Positions 9,981 to 18,507 of a stretch of 24,235 bases of DNA are shown here, one piece after another. The DNA is from Chara braunii (taxonomy: Eukaryota > Streptophyta > Charophyceae > Charales > Characeae). The translations under genes were made by a program, and so were the position numbers. Positions within the stretch are counted from its first letter, which is position 1. The number at the start of each line of letters is the position of its first letter. The notes under the pieces are model-generated. The model had not been told where the DNA came from and did not search any database. It worked only from the letters and a program-made list of their open reading frames with translations. The stretch is taken from positions 516,922 to 541,156 of the forward strand of contig BFEA01000240.1 of NCBI GenBank assembly GCA_003427395.1, read 5' to 3'.

Positions 9981-10236
9981 ACTGAACGATTTGTGAGCAA
10001 TATCGGAATGGATGACAAATGAACAATCGTCCCCAAGTATGCAAGCACGTAAAGAACCACTAGAACCAAGAGCATCATGCAAACATTCCACAACCCAAAC
10101 CCAACATACAACAACCATGGACAAAGACCCCCAGGTGGTGCGCAAGCAGTGTCTGTAATAGCTTACGTGCATCAGCCCAGGGGGGGTTGCAGATGGGTAT
10201 ACGTTATGTAAACGTCCACCGGTGTCCATGCGCATG

Positions 10237-10312
10237 GATACGGGGTTTTGAACCCGCAACATTAAGCCACAATGCGCATTTCCAACCCACCCTAACCACT
10301 GGGCCACACGCC
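10237..10312 (-). repeat. tRNA-like module (SINE head or tRNA relic)
   Basis: On the minus strand, TGGCCCAGTGGTT (10294-10306) is a good A box. GCGGGTTCAAAACCCC (10242-10257) is a good B box with a pairing T-stem. The spacing is tRNA-like. The anticodon arm is not convincing. The module lies about 330 bp upstream, in its own direction, of the other module at 9904-9980. The pair could be one composite tRNA-derived SINE or two separate insertions. Confidence 0.65.
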
Positions 10313-10376
10313 ATAAGTTGATGTCCTAGTTGAAAGACGAGTTGATATCCCAAGTGATAGCCTCGTTACTAGGCAA

Positions 10377-10406
<30 letters not shown>
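10377..10406. repeat. (GTT)n microsatellite
   Basis: About ten GTT units in a row. Confidence 0.95.
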
Positions 10407-10407
<1 letters not shown>

Positions 10408-10432
10408 TTAAAGGCCCTTTTGTGAGGCCTCT

Positions 10433-10463
10433 ATCCAGGCAGTGGTGAGAGAACCACCTGGAT
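10433..10463. repeat. Short hairpin
   Basis: The arms atccagg-ca-gtggt and accac-ctggat flank a short gagaga loop. The stem has 11 pairs with a small bulge. It could fold as RNA or DNA. No T-run follows, so a terminator role is not indicated. Confidence 0.6.
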
Positions 10464-10827
10464 TGAGCCCTTGACTGTCAGGCCGCTCCATCTATTGGTG
10501 GGGAGCGACACCTGCTGGAATATGGCCATTTCGTTTTCTGCTCTGGAGTTTTGTCCTTCCCATGGGGCTGCAACTGTTAACCTACCCGAAGTAAGACTTC
10601 GTGCCACCCGCGACAACAACTACAGTATCCATCATGACAACAGACTCATCAGCAACAATGAAAAGTTCGACAGCGGGGCAAGCAGCAGAGGAGGTCGAGC
10701 CGGCTCGCACAGTGCATGGTGATAATCGGCAGATGGAGGGCAAGGACCCCGCTTCGGGGCTTTCGTTCTTTCTCCCAACATCCCCTCTTTCTCCTCCCAT
10801 CCTCCTCTAATCTCCTCCCTGTCTTTC
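10464..10827. other. Intergenic DNA, nothing recognised
   Basis: Short overlapping open frames on both strands have low-complexity or pyrimidine-rich translations. None shows a domain or a credible context. Confidence 0.5.
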
Positions 10828-10899
10828 GTGCATCTCTGCACTGCTCACGTCACCCTTACAGTAGTGCATCTTTGCATTACTCACGACACCTTTACAATA
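10828..10899. repeat. 36-bp tandem repeat, two copies
   Basis: The unit gtgcatctctgcactgctca(...)acagta at 10828-10863 is repeated head to tail at 10864-10899 with about seven substitutions. Confidence 0.85.
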
Positions 10900-11109
10900 G
10901 GTAATAACACGTACCACGATCCATGCTCCGCTAAAGCGGCGGCACACTTGCCTCTTCTCTTCTCTGTTTACGTGCCTGGGCAGCGTGGAGGACGGGAGGA
11001 GGGGTTCAGTTCGCAGCTGGGCATGAGGGACCGTAATCTTTGGGGGAGAGAGCACGGGCAATGGATGCGAGATGGAGTGGGGTAGTGGCAGAGATTAAAG
11101 GAGATCAGA

Positions 11110-11170
11110 TCGACCCTTCTTATGTGACCACCCTGCATGGAGCGTCGACCCTTCTTATGTGACCACCCTG
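11110..11170. repeat. 26-bp direct repeat abutting the 5' LTR
   Basis: tcgacccttc...gaccaccctg occurs at 11110-11135 and identically at 11145-11170. The second copy ends with the TG that begins the LTR (11169). The repeat is therefore in the flanking DNA or just overlaps the LTR edge. The 3' LTR lacks it. Confidence 0.85.
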
Positions 11171-11895
11171 TGACGAACCACTTCCCAAACCCGTGCTATC
11201 TTTCGTACCCCTTTTTGCTTGTATCTTACCAATCCCATAAAAACTCCGTTTTCGTTTTCTTGATTTTGGGTACCGCATTTTTGGCTCCCATCTTTCGGAA
11301 CGCTTTTTCGACTCCCGGGTTCTGCTTTTCCTTTCTGCACTTCGGGAAATACATAGGAAATTGCGTGCGCCTCGGCGAGCGCACTAGGAATTGGGCTCGG
11401 CAGTTGGGAATTCCGGGGTAAGCGGAACTTCGACGTGTCCTTTCCGTATGTGTGAATGTTCTTGGTCGCGTCGGGAAAAACTCTCGGAATTTTGTACGAA
11501 TACGAATAGGCGTAGGATTTTCTTTTCCCGGGTCACTTTTTCGCGCGCGGATATGGTGATTTCAATTTTGAATAAGGATAGAAGCAAGCTGTAACTGTTT
11601 TTGTGCCCTTTTCTCTCTTTTTGTTGACGGCGCCGCGTGTGCAAAGCTTTCTCTTCTTTGTCCCCCGCATCGCTCCCTCCCGCGCTCCTTTCCCCTTTTC
11701 CCTCCTCTTTCTCTCTCCCCGTAACTGTTTTCTTTCTCTCTCTCTCTCTCTCCCGCCTTGCTCTTTGCGCGCCCATTTCCCTTTCTTGATAATATGAATC
11801 TTGGACCCATCTTGCGCTACATCTCGCGCCTTTTCTCTCCTCACCCTCTGAGTCCGGTGCACGACATTCGGTCGATCCATCGATAACTCCCGCTC

Positions 11896-12090
11896 GCCAA
11901 TCAGGTGCATGGATCAATAGGACCTTCCTATTGCGCGGCGAATCTGATTGGTTGAACCTTGAGTTTTGAGGGATCAACATGGCCTTCGTAGAGCACTCTT
12001 CTCAAAGTCTTCTCCTCCTACTTCTCCTCTTACACCTCAGCTTTCCCGTCGCTTTCTCCCCCTTCTATCTCCCCTGTCGCAACTATAAAA
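11896..12090 (+). promoter_or_regulatory. Candidate LTR promoter: CCAAT boxes and TATA box
   Basis: GCCAATCA lies at 11896-11903 and an inverted CCAAT (TGATTGGTT) at about 11945-11953. TATAAAA lies at 12084-12090 in aactataaaacccgc. In the 3' LTR the same sites read gacaatca and TATGAAA (23350-23356). Transcription would start about 30 nt after the TATA box, leaving a long transcribed repeat portion. Confidence 0.6.
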
Positions 12091-13029
12091 CCCGCAAGCG
12101 CGTCCGCAAATCTCTCTTACGTTCTCGACTTTCAAGTCAGCTTCCGGAAAGCAGTGGCTAGGCAGAGTGTTTGATGCGAGTCGGAAAGTCCTGTCTCGCT
12201 GACGATAGGCTGGCCGGTTGCGCGCTGGATCGCCACGACGGACTGTGGGATCTGGGCGAACCGTGTCGAGTCTACGACAGCAGGGTGACGATCGCAGTGG
12301 TGGCAGTTAGCACGTGGCGCCCGGGATCGTCGGTGCAGGTATGAGGATTGATGATTGGAGTTGAGTGAGTTATTGGCCCGGGGCCATATTGGAATTAACG
12401 GTGAATGCGCCTTTGTTGTTGCGGATCTTTCTCTCTCACAACGCCGAACTTCCTTCTTTTGGGTTGCGTCATCCCCTATCTCGACTCTCCCCCCCCCACC
12501 TTCCCCTTCTCCTCTATCTTTGAATAATGATGTGTCTCTATGCTTCTCTCCTTCTCTCTCTTTCCCTCTTTTGGGTGAGCATCAATCTGTATGCTTTCCC
12601 TGCGTGAAAGAATTTCTTTCGGAACTCTTCCATTAGTTTCCTGGGCAATCCTCCCGCGCAAGGACCTCGTCTTCTTGTCTTGTGAACGGTGGATGCTTGT
12701 GTACTGTGCAAGCAATCCATCTTTTCCTGTGCGTGGCTCATTTTTCGCATCTTCCACAGTGAATGAATGTATGGAAATGCGCGTCTCTTTGGCGTTGATT
12801 AGACGATTGTCGTCGGGATTTTGTCCGAGAATGCAAGAGTGTTTAGATCTGTAGTTCTGAGTGCACTGCGCATGCCATCTGCCTTATGTTGTCTGACATC
12901 AGCAGCCGAACCACGAGGCGGCCTCGAGAAACAAGGCGCTTGGGATCAACGTCGCGCTGGCTAAGTAAACCTGAGTCGCGGATCAGTCCCTTAGTTATAT
13001 GCATGATCAAGCTGCTGAAGTGTCTTCTT

Positions 13030-13033
<4 letters not shown>

Positions 13034-13094
<61 letters not shown>

Positions 13095-13129
13095 NNNNNN
13101 NNNNNNNNNNNNNNNNNNNNNNNNNNNNN

Positions 13130-13217
<88 letters not shown>
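13034..13217. repeat. (CT)n microsatellite with a 35-N assembly gap
   Basis: Pure CT dinucleotides run from 13034 to 13217, interrupted by N at 13095-13129. The true length is unknown. The Ser-Leu and Arg-Glu open frames across it are artefacts. Confidence 0.98.
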
Positions 13218-13219
<2 letters not shown>

Positions 13220-13249
13220 GTTGAAGGAGATTGTTTATGAGTTGCGCGA

Positions 13250-13837
13250 ATGTTTTCTTTTCTTGATGACGTCGCAAGGTCTTTACAATTGATTGATATG
13301 TGGGCTGACCAATACCCTCCGGTCGGGCACCAGCCTCCTGTACCTCCCGTCCCAACACGGCCTTTTCCCTATAACAAGGGAAGGACACGTGTATGTGAGT
13401 GGGACGTACGAGAAGTCGTTGCACAAATCGGCGGACGATACTACTTTTCTCCAGCAAGTCATTGTTCAGGGTTCGTAGAGGTCGGGTTTGTCATTATCGA
13501 TACGCACTTTCCACCTTACTCAATATTGTTGCCATTCAACGAGTTGATCGTCATCCCGTGGACGACAGTAGAACCCCACTTGCCGCGCACTCTATGCACC
13601 GAATGCCAGCGTTTTGAGCGCTACGAATCCAGGGGTTTCCACTACCGTGTGCGGAGTGAAGACGAGCATAAAGAAAGAGCCACGCGGCTGAGACCATCCA
13701 CGTCGGATTCGAAACTGACCATCGAACGACGACGAGATTTGATACGAAAACGAGACACGCGGAGCGTGCCAAAGCCTTTCCGTTCTAAACGACGAGCTGT
13801 AGCCCGGTGGGAAGCCCGACAATACTTTTTGGATTGA
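13250..13837 (+). CDS. Hypothetical 195-aa protein inside the 5' LTR
   Basis: An ATG-initiated frame of 195 codons sits between the CT microsatellite and the primer-binding site. Another Met at 13298 could be the start. The middle (KGRTRVCEWDVREVVAQIGG, then a hydrophobic stretch with SILLPFNELIVIPW) looks like a folded protein. It contains a CTEC cysteine pair. The last 60 residues are very basic, with RRRDLIRKRD and SKRRAVARWEARQ, which suggests nucleic-acid binding or nuclear import. I do not recognise the family. If the LTR extends to the primer site, this ORF is carried in both LTRs. It has no stop, although gag-pol is broken, but at 588 nt it could have stayed open by chance. The alternative is a non-coding stretch of LTR. 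Confidence 0.4.
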   Translation: MFSFLDDVARSLQLIDMWADQYPPVGHQPPVPPVPTRPFPYNKGRTRVCEWDVREVVAQIGGRYYFSPASHCSGFVEVGFVIIDTHFPPYSILLPFNELIVIPWTTVEPHLPRTLCTECQRFERYESRGFHYRVRSEDEHKERATRLRPSTSDSKLTIERRRDLIRKRDTRSVPKPFRSKRRAVARWEARQYFLD

Positions 13838-14056
13838 ATTTGGATTTTTCTTTTTTCGCGTCATGCCCGCGCGCGCATTCCGCGACGCGCGAAAGCAATC
13901 GACCACCTTCATTAGACCAACACGAGAGATTTCAGTTCCATCTGTGTCCCCACACTCAATTTTCAAAAATCCTTGGCACACCCCATCTTGCTGTTTTTCT
14001 GGGCCTCTTTCCACACGCCTAACACTCCGAACGAAAGACAGCATAGGGCGTGAGGT

Positions 14057-14069
14057 TGGTATCGGAGCC
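14057..14069 (+). promoter_or_regulatory. Primer-binding site (initiator-Met tRNA type)
   Basis: TGGTATCGGAGCC matches the complement of the plant initiator-Met tRNA 3' end (TGGTATCAGAGCC, from family knowledge), except for one G in place of A. It lies between the LTR and gag, as required for priming minus-strand DNA. Confidence 0.85.
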
Positions 14070-14087
14070 GACACATGTCGGTTCTGA
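14062..14087 (+). promoter_or_regulatory. Hairpin overlapping the primer-binding site
   Basis: tcggagccgac and gtcggttctga (14077-14087) pair at 9 of 11 positions around a 4-nt loop. The 3' half of the primer site would be buried in the stem. Such structures can regulate primer annealing. The role here is inference. Confidence 0.45.
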
Positions 14088-14192
14088 TGATAGTAAGTCG
14101 AATCGGCGAGAGGTAGGAGAGGCCCTCAACTAGCTCGTCGGGATCGCCCAGTGACCCGGTCTCGGTCTGGTACGGCTGCACCCGCAGCACCA

Positions 14193-15236
14193 ATGGTGGA
14201 CGGTACTAGGGTGATCGTTAGCATCCCCGCCCCCTTCCCTTTCTTCCCTAACCATACCCATCCTGAGGCTTGGTTGGAAGCTGTAGAAGCTCAAAACTAC
14301 AGCGCAGCCGATCTTCCTCGCGTTCTAACATTGCTACTCCGCAATACGTCGCATGACTGGTTTAGAAAACATACGTGGGTAGATTGGGATACTTTCAAAC
14401 AAGCCTTCTTGGCTCGATTCGATACGGTCAGTGAAGATGCCGTCTGGTACGTGCTAAAAAATCGGCCACAAGGATCAGGGAAATTGTTGCCCGATTTCGT
14501 CGATCGATTTCAAACCACGCTGGACAAATCCGGGCGGGACGAGAAATCCGCTCGAGATTTGTTCATCGATCATCTACGAAGTCCGACATTGAAAGGCAAA
14601 CTGTAGAAAAAGGTCCCGCCGAAAACACACCAGTTATCGGCTATCATCGCTAAAGCATTGGAACTGGACCTGGCTGATACAAAAATATATATCAGCCAGG
14701 GAGACGAAGACATTACAGATACCATACGGGATGTAACGGTTAAGAGGCGATCATGGCTGCATGCGGTCGAACGGTTTTATCCCCGCCCTGACCACGACCT
14801 TCCCGGCAGGATCGTTTCCGATATCCCGACTGCTTCTTCTTCCTCTTTCCCGGTGAATCAATCGATCGCAACCGTTAAAAGCCGAATCTCACCCGAACCC
14901 TCCTCGCCGGCCATATTCAACTTACACCTTGCCTAGATGATCCATATGGCCACTACCAAGCAGTCCGAATGGATGAGCAACTTGATCCAAATGCAGGCCG
15001 CTCACATGGAACGGATGGAACAGATAATGAGTAGGCTAATTAAGCCTAACCCGGCCTCTGCTCGGCCGGCCCCCGCATCATTTCGGCTCTGACCCGCCCC
15101 GCCTGCTCCATGGTACGCACCTCAGTTCCCTCACCTAGCCAATCCAGCAGGAAAGATCGAGTGTTTTAACTGCAAACAGCTCGGACATTTCGCTCGAGAC
15201 TGGCCGCAGCCAAAACGTAGTCAGCCCCCACATGCG
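14193..15236 (+). pseudogene. Gag (Retrotrans_gag domain and zinc knuckle), broken
   Basis: This is the capsid/nucleocapsid precursor, in frame with the protease. I prefer the Met at 14193 (MVDGTRVIVS). An open GTG codon lies at 14151. The capsid-type domain is clear: HPEAWLEAVEAQNYS, NTSHDWFRKHTWVDWDTFKQ, LARFDTVSEDAVW. The first stop is a TAG at 14604-14606. Recognisable gag continues (KALELDLADTK) to a TAG at 14934-14936. A Met-rich helical stretch and a Pro-rich linker follow, broken by a TGA at 15090-15092. The zinc knuckle is at 15162-15203: Cys-x2-Cys-x4-His-x4, and then Trp (TGG, 15201-15203) where the last Cys belongs. RNA binding would be impaired. The frame then runs into the protease without a further stop. 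Confidence 0.88.
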
Positions 15237-16955
15237 GTGGCCCCCATGGCCCTGAATCAAGGACGAGTGACCGCTTTAATGGATACAACCCAGGGAGGAG
15301 AGCTCGTGGCATATGCCCCAGAGCAGCCTTCCTCCTCGACGACAATGGCATCGACATCAGGAGTTTCTCCCTCTGACGCTGCGGACGTGGTCGATCCACT
15401 CGAATATCTTCATCTTGCAGGCATGGTCGGAGCGATCCGATCGGCCCCTGATGATCTCGAATGGGTCGATCGCGAATCCAATCCTGGTCCGCAGTTCCGA
15501 ACAGGAGAGATTGACGTGCTACGAGCACTCAAACAACTGGACATTCGTGTTCCGATCCCGGTGGGACATCTGCTCACCATATCTGAAGCGGCGAATGATA
15601 AACTTTTACAGCATTGCCAGAAAAATCAAAAGCGCTTCACCTATCAGCGCATACAACGGATGTTAAAGAAGAAGGAAGAAAGCGAGGAAGTTGCACAACC
15701 CGAACCCGAAGCCGGAGAACCTGAGGCCGCACGAATAGCCGCGATCTCTTTAGTAGAGAAAGATCACTTCGTACGAGCTCGGTCGGTGCTATGGAAAAGC
15801 GCGGAGTGTGATTGCGAGATTTGGGGCAAGCCGTTTAACGCCCTTATCGACACAGGGTCTTCTGCGGTAGCCATATCATTAGACAGTGTCAGAAAGACGG
15901 GACGACTCGGATCCATTCTTCCTCAATCTGGCAATAACAATTATGTCTCCGCCGACGAGGAAGCAATGAATATCGTAAGCATTATTGAAAATGTGGCAGT
16001 AAAGGTTGGACGAGTACACGTCCTCGTCAACGCGCTCGTGATAGATGTGCGCTCCTATTCTGTACTATTAGGATTGCCTTGGGCGATGGCGGTGGGCGCA
16101 CGATTGCATTTCAATTGGAAACAACTGGTGCTCACTCAAACTGGGGGAAAACCTCAAACTGTTCCTTTGCGAATTTCCACCCGAATGGTAAAACAAACCC
16201 CGAACTCGGCCCAAATAGGGATGATTCGATACATTAATCCCGAGGAGAGTTCTTCCTCAGACATTGATAGTAGAATCAGGGAACAGGAATACGAAGAAGA
16301 GTTGCCTAGCGAAGATGAATGAAAGCACCTGGTTGAACTTTTCAAATACGAAATTCCCGAAGAATTCCAAGTGTGCCCCGACCCTGCTCGAAGCTTCCAC
16401 GTAGATTCAGGAGACAGCGCGCTTGCGCCTTCGATAACTCAAGTTAGTCCTTTGGTCCTACTTGGGGAACCCATATTACAAGTATCTGACCTGGCCAATG
16501 ATTCGGAACCCCCTCGTACCTTATACGAAGGAGGTCTCTCCTTACGAACACGTTATCAGCAAACGGAACAATATTTGGATGTTTCTGTTTTCCCGCCCAA
16601 AACGTTATTAACGACAGGAGCCACCATCGCTTTGATTAAACAAGAGGCGGAAGCACCGGTAAGTGATGTACCTGATCTGATGCAGGAAATGATGGGTCTA
16701 ACGGGGCTAAATGTGGAACCGACCTCGGTTAGTTCAGAGACTGATGCTGAAACTAAAGAAACGGAGATGATCAGCCCCGCTGAGTCCCAGATGATAGCAA
16801 CTGTCTTCTCTGTTCGCACCAGTAGTTCTGTTTCTCTAGTGTCTATAATCGACGGAAACAGCCGGTTGATTGGGTCGATATGCCCCTTAAGATTTCCGGG
16901 GAATCAACAATTACCCTACCGAGTCACGTTCCCGCGGAACTTCAAAAGTCGTTAA
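15237..16955 (+). pseudogene. Aspartic protease region of the polyprotein
   Basis: The open stretch 15237-16322 is in frame with gag. It contains a retropepsin. The catalytic motif is in NALIDTGSSAVAIS, with Asp at 15849-15851. The later hydrophobic flap and closing strands are in ALVIDVRSYSVLLGLPWAMA. The protease would cut the polyprotein in the particle. Before it lies a charged linker with a coiled-coil-like KKKEESEEVAQPEPEAGEPE. The frame ends at a TGA (16320-16322) after an acidic tail. It is open again in the same frame to 16953-16955, with a low-complexity Ser/Thr/Glu spacer of about 190 residues. RT continues in a different frame from about 16880, so a shift is needed near 16860-16950. 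It is unclear whether that shift is decay or programmed. Confidence 0.88.
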
Positions 16956-18376
16956 TCTGTGTGTTAAATGGTTACGCAGAAGTATTGAGCATACACGATA
17001 ATGACACCGGCTTAACTAACATGATCGAGCATGCCATTCTCACGGGAGACCATCCACCCATTAGCTGCGTTCCTTACCGCTACTCGCCAGCTCAAAGAGC
17101 GGCTTCTTTTCAGCGGATTAAATAATTTGAAGCTAATGGATGGATCGAACCCGCCATAGGTCCCTGGTCTTTTCCTGTAGTAATCGTGCCTAAAAAGGCC
17201 GGAGGGATTCACATTTGCATTGATTATCGAAAGTTGAATGATATCACGATCAAAGATGTGTACCCCCTCCCCCGGATTGATGAGTTGTTGGATGCGATTG
17301 GGAGTGCTCGATTTTTCAGCAAGTTTGATGTTCGCCATGGGTTCCATCATCTTCTTGTTCGAGAAGAAGATCGTCTGAAAACAGCGTTTGTACTTTTCGA
17401 GGGCACGTGGCAGTGGATTCGATGTCCGATGGGTATCTGCAACGCCCCCGCGACCTTTCAGCGGGCCATGAACATGGCTTTTCAGAATTTTGTGAGAAAG
17501 ACTCGTTTGGCACAGAGCATCATCAACTACTGCGTGATTGTGTACATGGATGATATCTTGGTGTATTCGAGTTCCTACGAGGGACACGTGCAGCACATCG
17601 AATGGGCACTGCACGCGTTACGAGATGCGGGCTTCAAGGTGGCACTTGAGAAGTGTCAGTTTTTTCTCACCACCATTTCCTTCCTAGGGCACGTGGTGAC
17701 AGACAAGGGACTCCAGTCGGAGCCACAGAAGGTGGCAACTGTCAGGGATGCGCCGGTGCCTACGACTATCACGCAAGTTCGCGCTTTTCTGGGCCTAGCC
17801 TTGTACTACCGAAGATTTATCAAGGGCTTCGCGGCGATTGAGGGACCCCTCACGAATCTGCTGCGCAAAGATCGGTCGTTGATCTGGACGCCGGAATGCG
17901 ATCAAGCGTATTTCAAACTCAACGCCGCTCTCATTTCGGCTCCGGTCCTTATAAGACCGGATCCCAAAAAGCCTTTTGTTCTCATCACTGACTGGCAGTC
18001 GGAGGCAATTTCGGCGATCCTAGCCCAGGTGGGACCAAGCGGACTCGAGAGTGTGGTGGAGTATACGTCCAAATCGGTGCCAGCTTGCAAGCGCAACTAC
18101 GCCGCTCCAACGGGGGAATGCTACGCGGCCCTCTGGGGAATCAGCCACTTTCGCGCTTACCTGTACGGGCGAAAGTTCACCTTGGTAACTGATCATGAGC
18201 CCCTGTTGGCTCTGAAGAAATCGAAGGATTACTCTGGCATGATTAGGCGATGGGCAACGGTGCTGCAGAGCATGGACTTTGACATTCGTCATCAGAAGCA
18301 CGAGAGACACGGGAATGCGGACGGACTGACACGACTGCACCAGCCAGAGAGAAAGTTCCGAAGAGTGAGGAGGTGA
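16880..18376 (+). pseudogene. Reverse transcriptase and RNase H
   Basis: This frame encodes the DNA-synthesis enzyme of the element. RT signatures are the SCVPYRYSPAQR lead-in, then a TAA at 17123-17125, then GWIEPAIGPWSFPVVIVPKK, IDYRKLNDITIKDVYPLPRI, motif A in FSKFDVRHGFHHL, RCPMGICNAPATFQRAM, and the catalytic YMDD at 17543-17554 in VYMDDILVYSS. The connection has FLGHVVTDKGLQ and AFLGLALYYRRFIKGFA. RNase H follows with its four acidic residues visible: Asp in VLITDWQSE, Glu in TGECYAALW, Asp in LVTDHEPLLAL and Asp in HGNADGLTR. The frame ends at a TGA (18374-18376) just after RNase H in a basic tail, so integrase is not in this frame. One internal stop is the only lesion seen. Confidence 0.95.
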
Positions 18377-18507
18377 TTCCGTGGAACGAACCCGAACAGG
18401 AGATCAGACCTCGGTACGGTCAAGTGGAGATCTTATCGAAGCAGTGAGTGACACGAGGACTAATTGGTCTGTTCTACCCTCTCTGCATCCCTTCCTTCTC
18501 TGTCATC
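18377..18507 (+). other. RNase H to integrase junction, no continuous frame
   Basis: The integrase frame has a TGA at 18445-18447, directly before the open stretch. The RNase H frame has just ended. The sequence 18470-18507 is strongly pyrimidine-rich. Another potential branch-point and acceptor (ctaat ... tcctcag) lies at 18548-18574. It may be a spacer for a separately translated or spliced integrase message, or simply decayed. Confidence 0.4.

Larger units (their letters stand above)
11169..14043 (+). repeat. 5' LTR (3' boundary inferred from the primer site)
   Basis: The start is fixed by the match to 22435 onward. Identity to the 3' LTR can be followed to about 12969, where the window cuts the 3' copy. 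The right end is placed at the CA at 14042-14043, because the primer-binding site begins at 14057. A CA at 14039-14040 is equally possible. The resulting length of about 2.87 kb is long for a gypsy element. Inside lie a TATA promoter, T/C-rich tracts, a large CT microsatellite and a 195-codon ORF. That the region 12970-14043 is LTR and not leader is inference. Confidence 0.75.

Noticed and set aside
9900-10307. 135-codon minus-strand ORF
   Set aside because: It coincides with the tRNA-like modules and the sequence between them. No domain or start context is visible.
11384-11980. Long minus-strand Arg/Glu-rich open frames in both LTRs
   Set aside because: They are low-complexity translations of T/C-rich tracts on the opposite strand, with no domain.
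11979-12161. 60-aa Leu-rich, signal-peptide-like ORF, found again at 23245 in the 3' LTR
   Set aside because: It occurs in both copies only because the LTRs are duplicates. It spans the TATA box, so it lies mostly upstream of the likely transcript start, and the 3' copy ends earlier.
12843-13457. Ser-Leu and Arg-Glu repeat proteins across the CT tract
   Set aside because: They are pure translations of a microsatellite plus an N gap.
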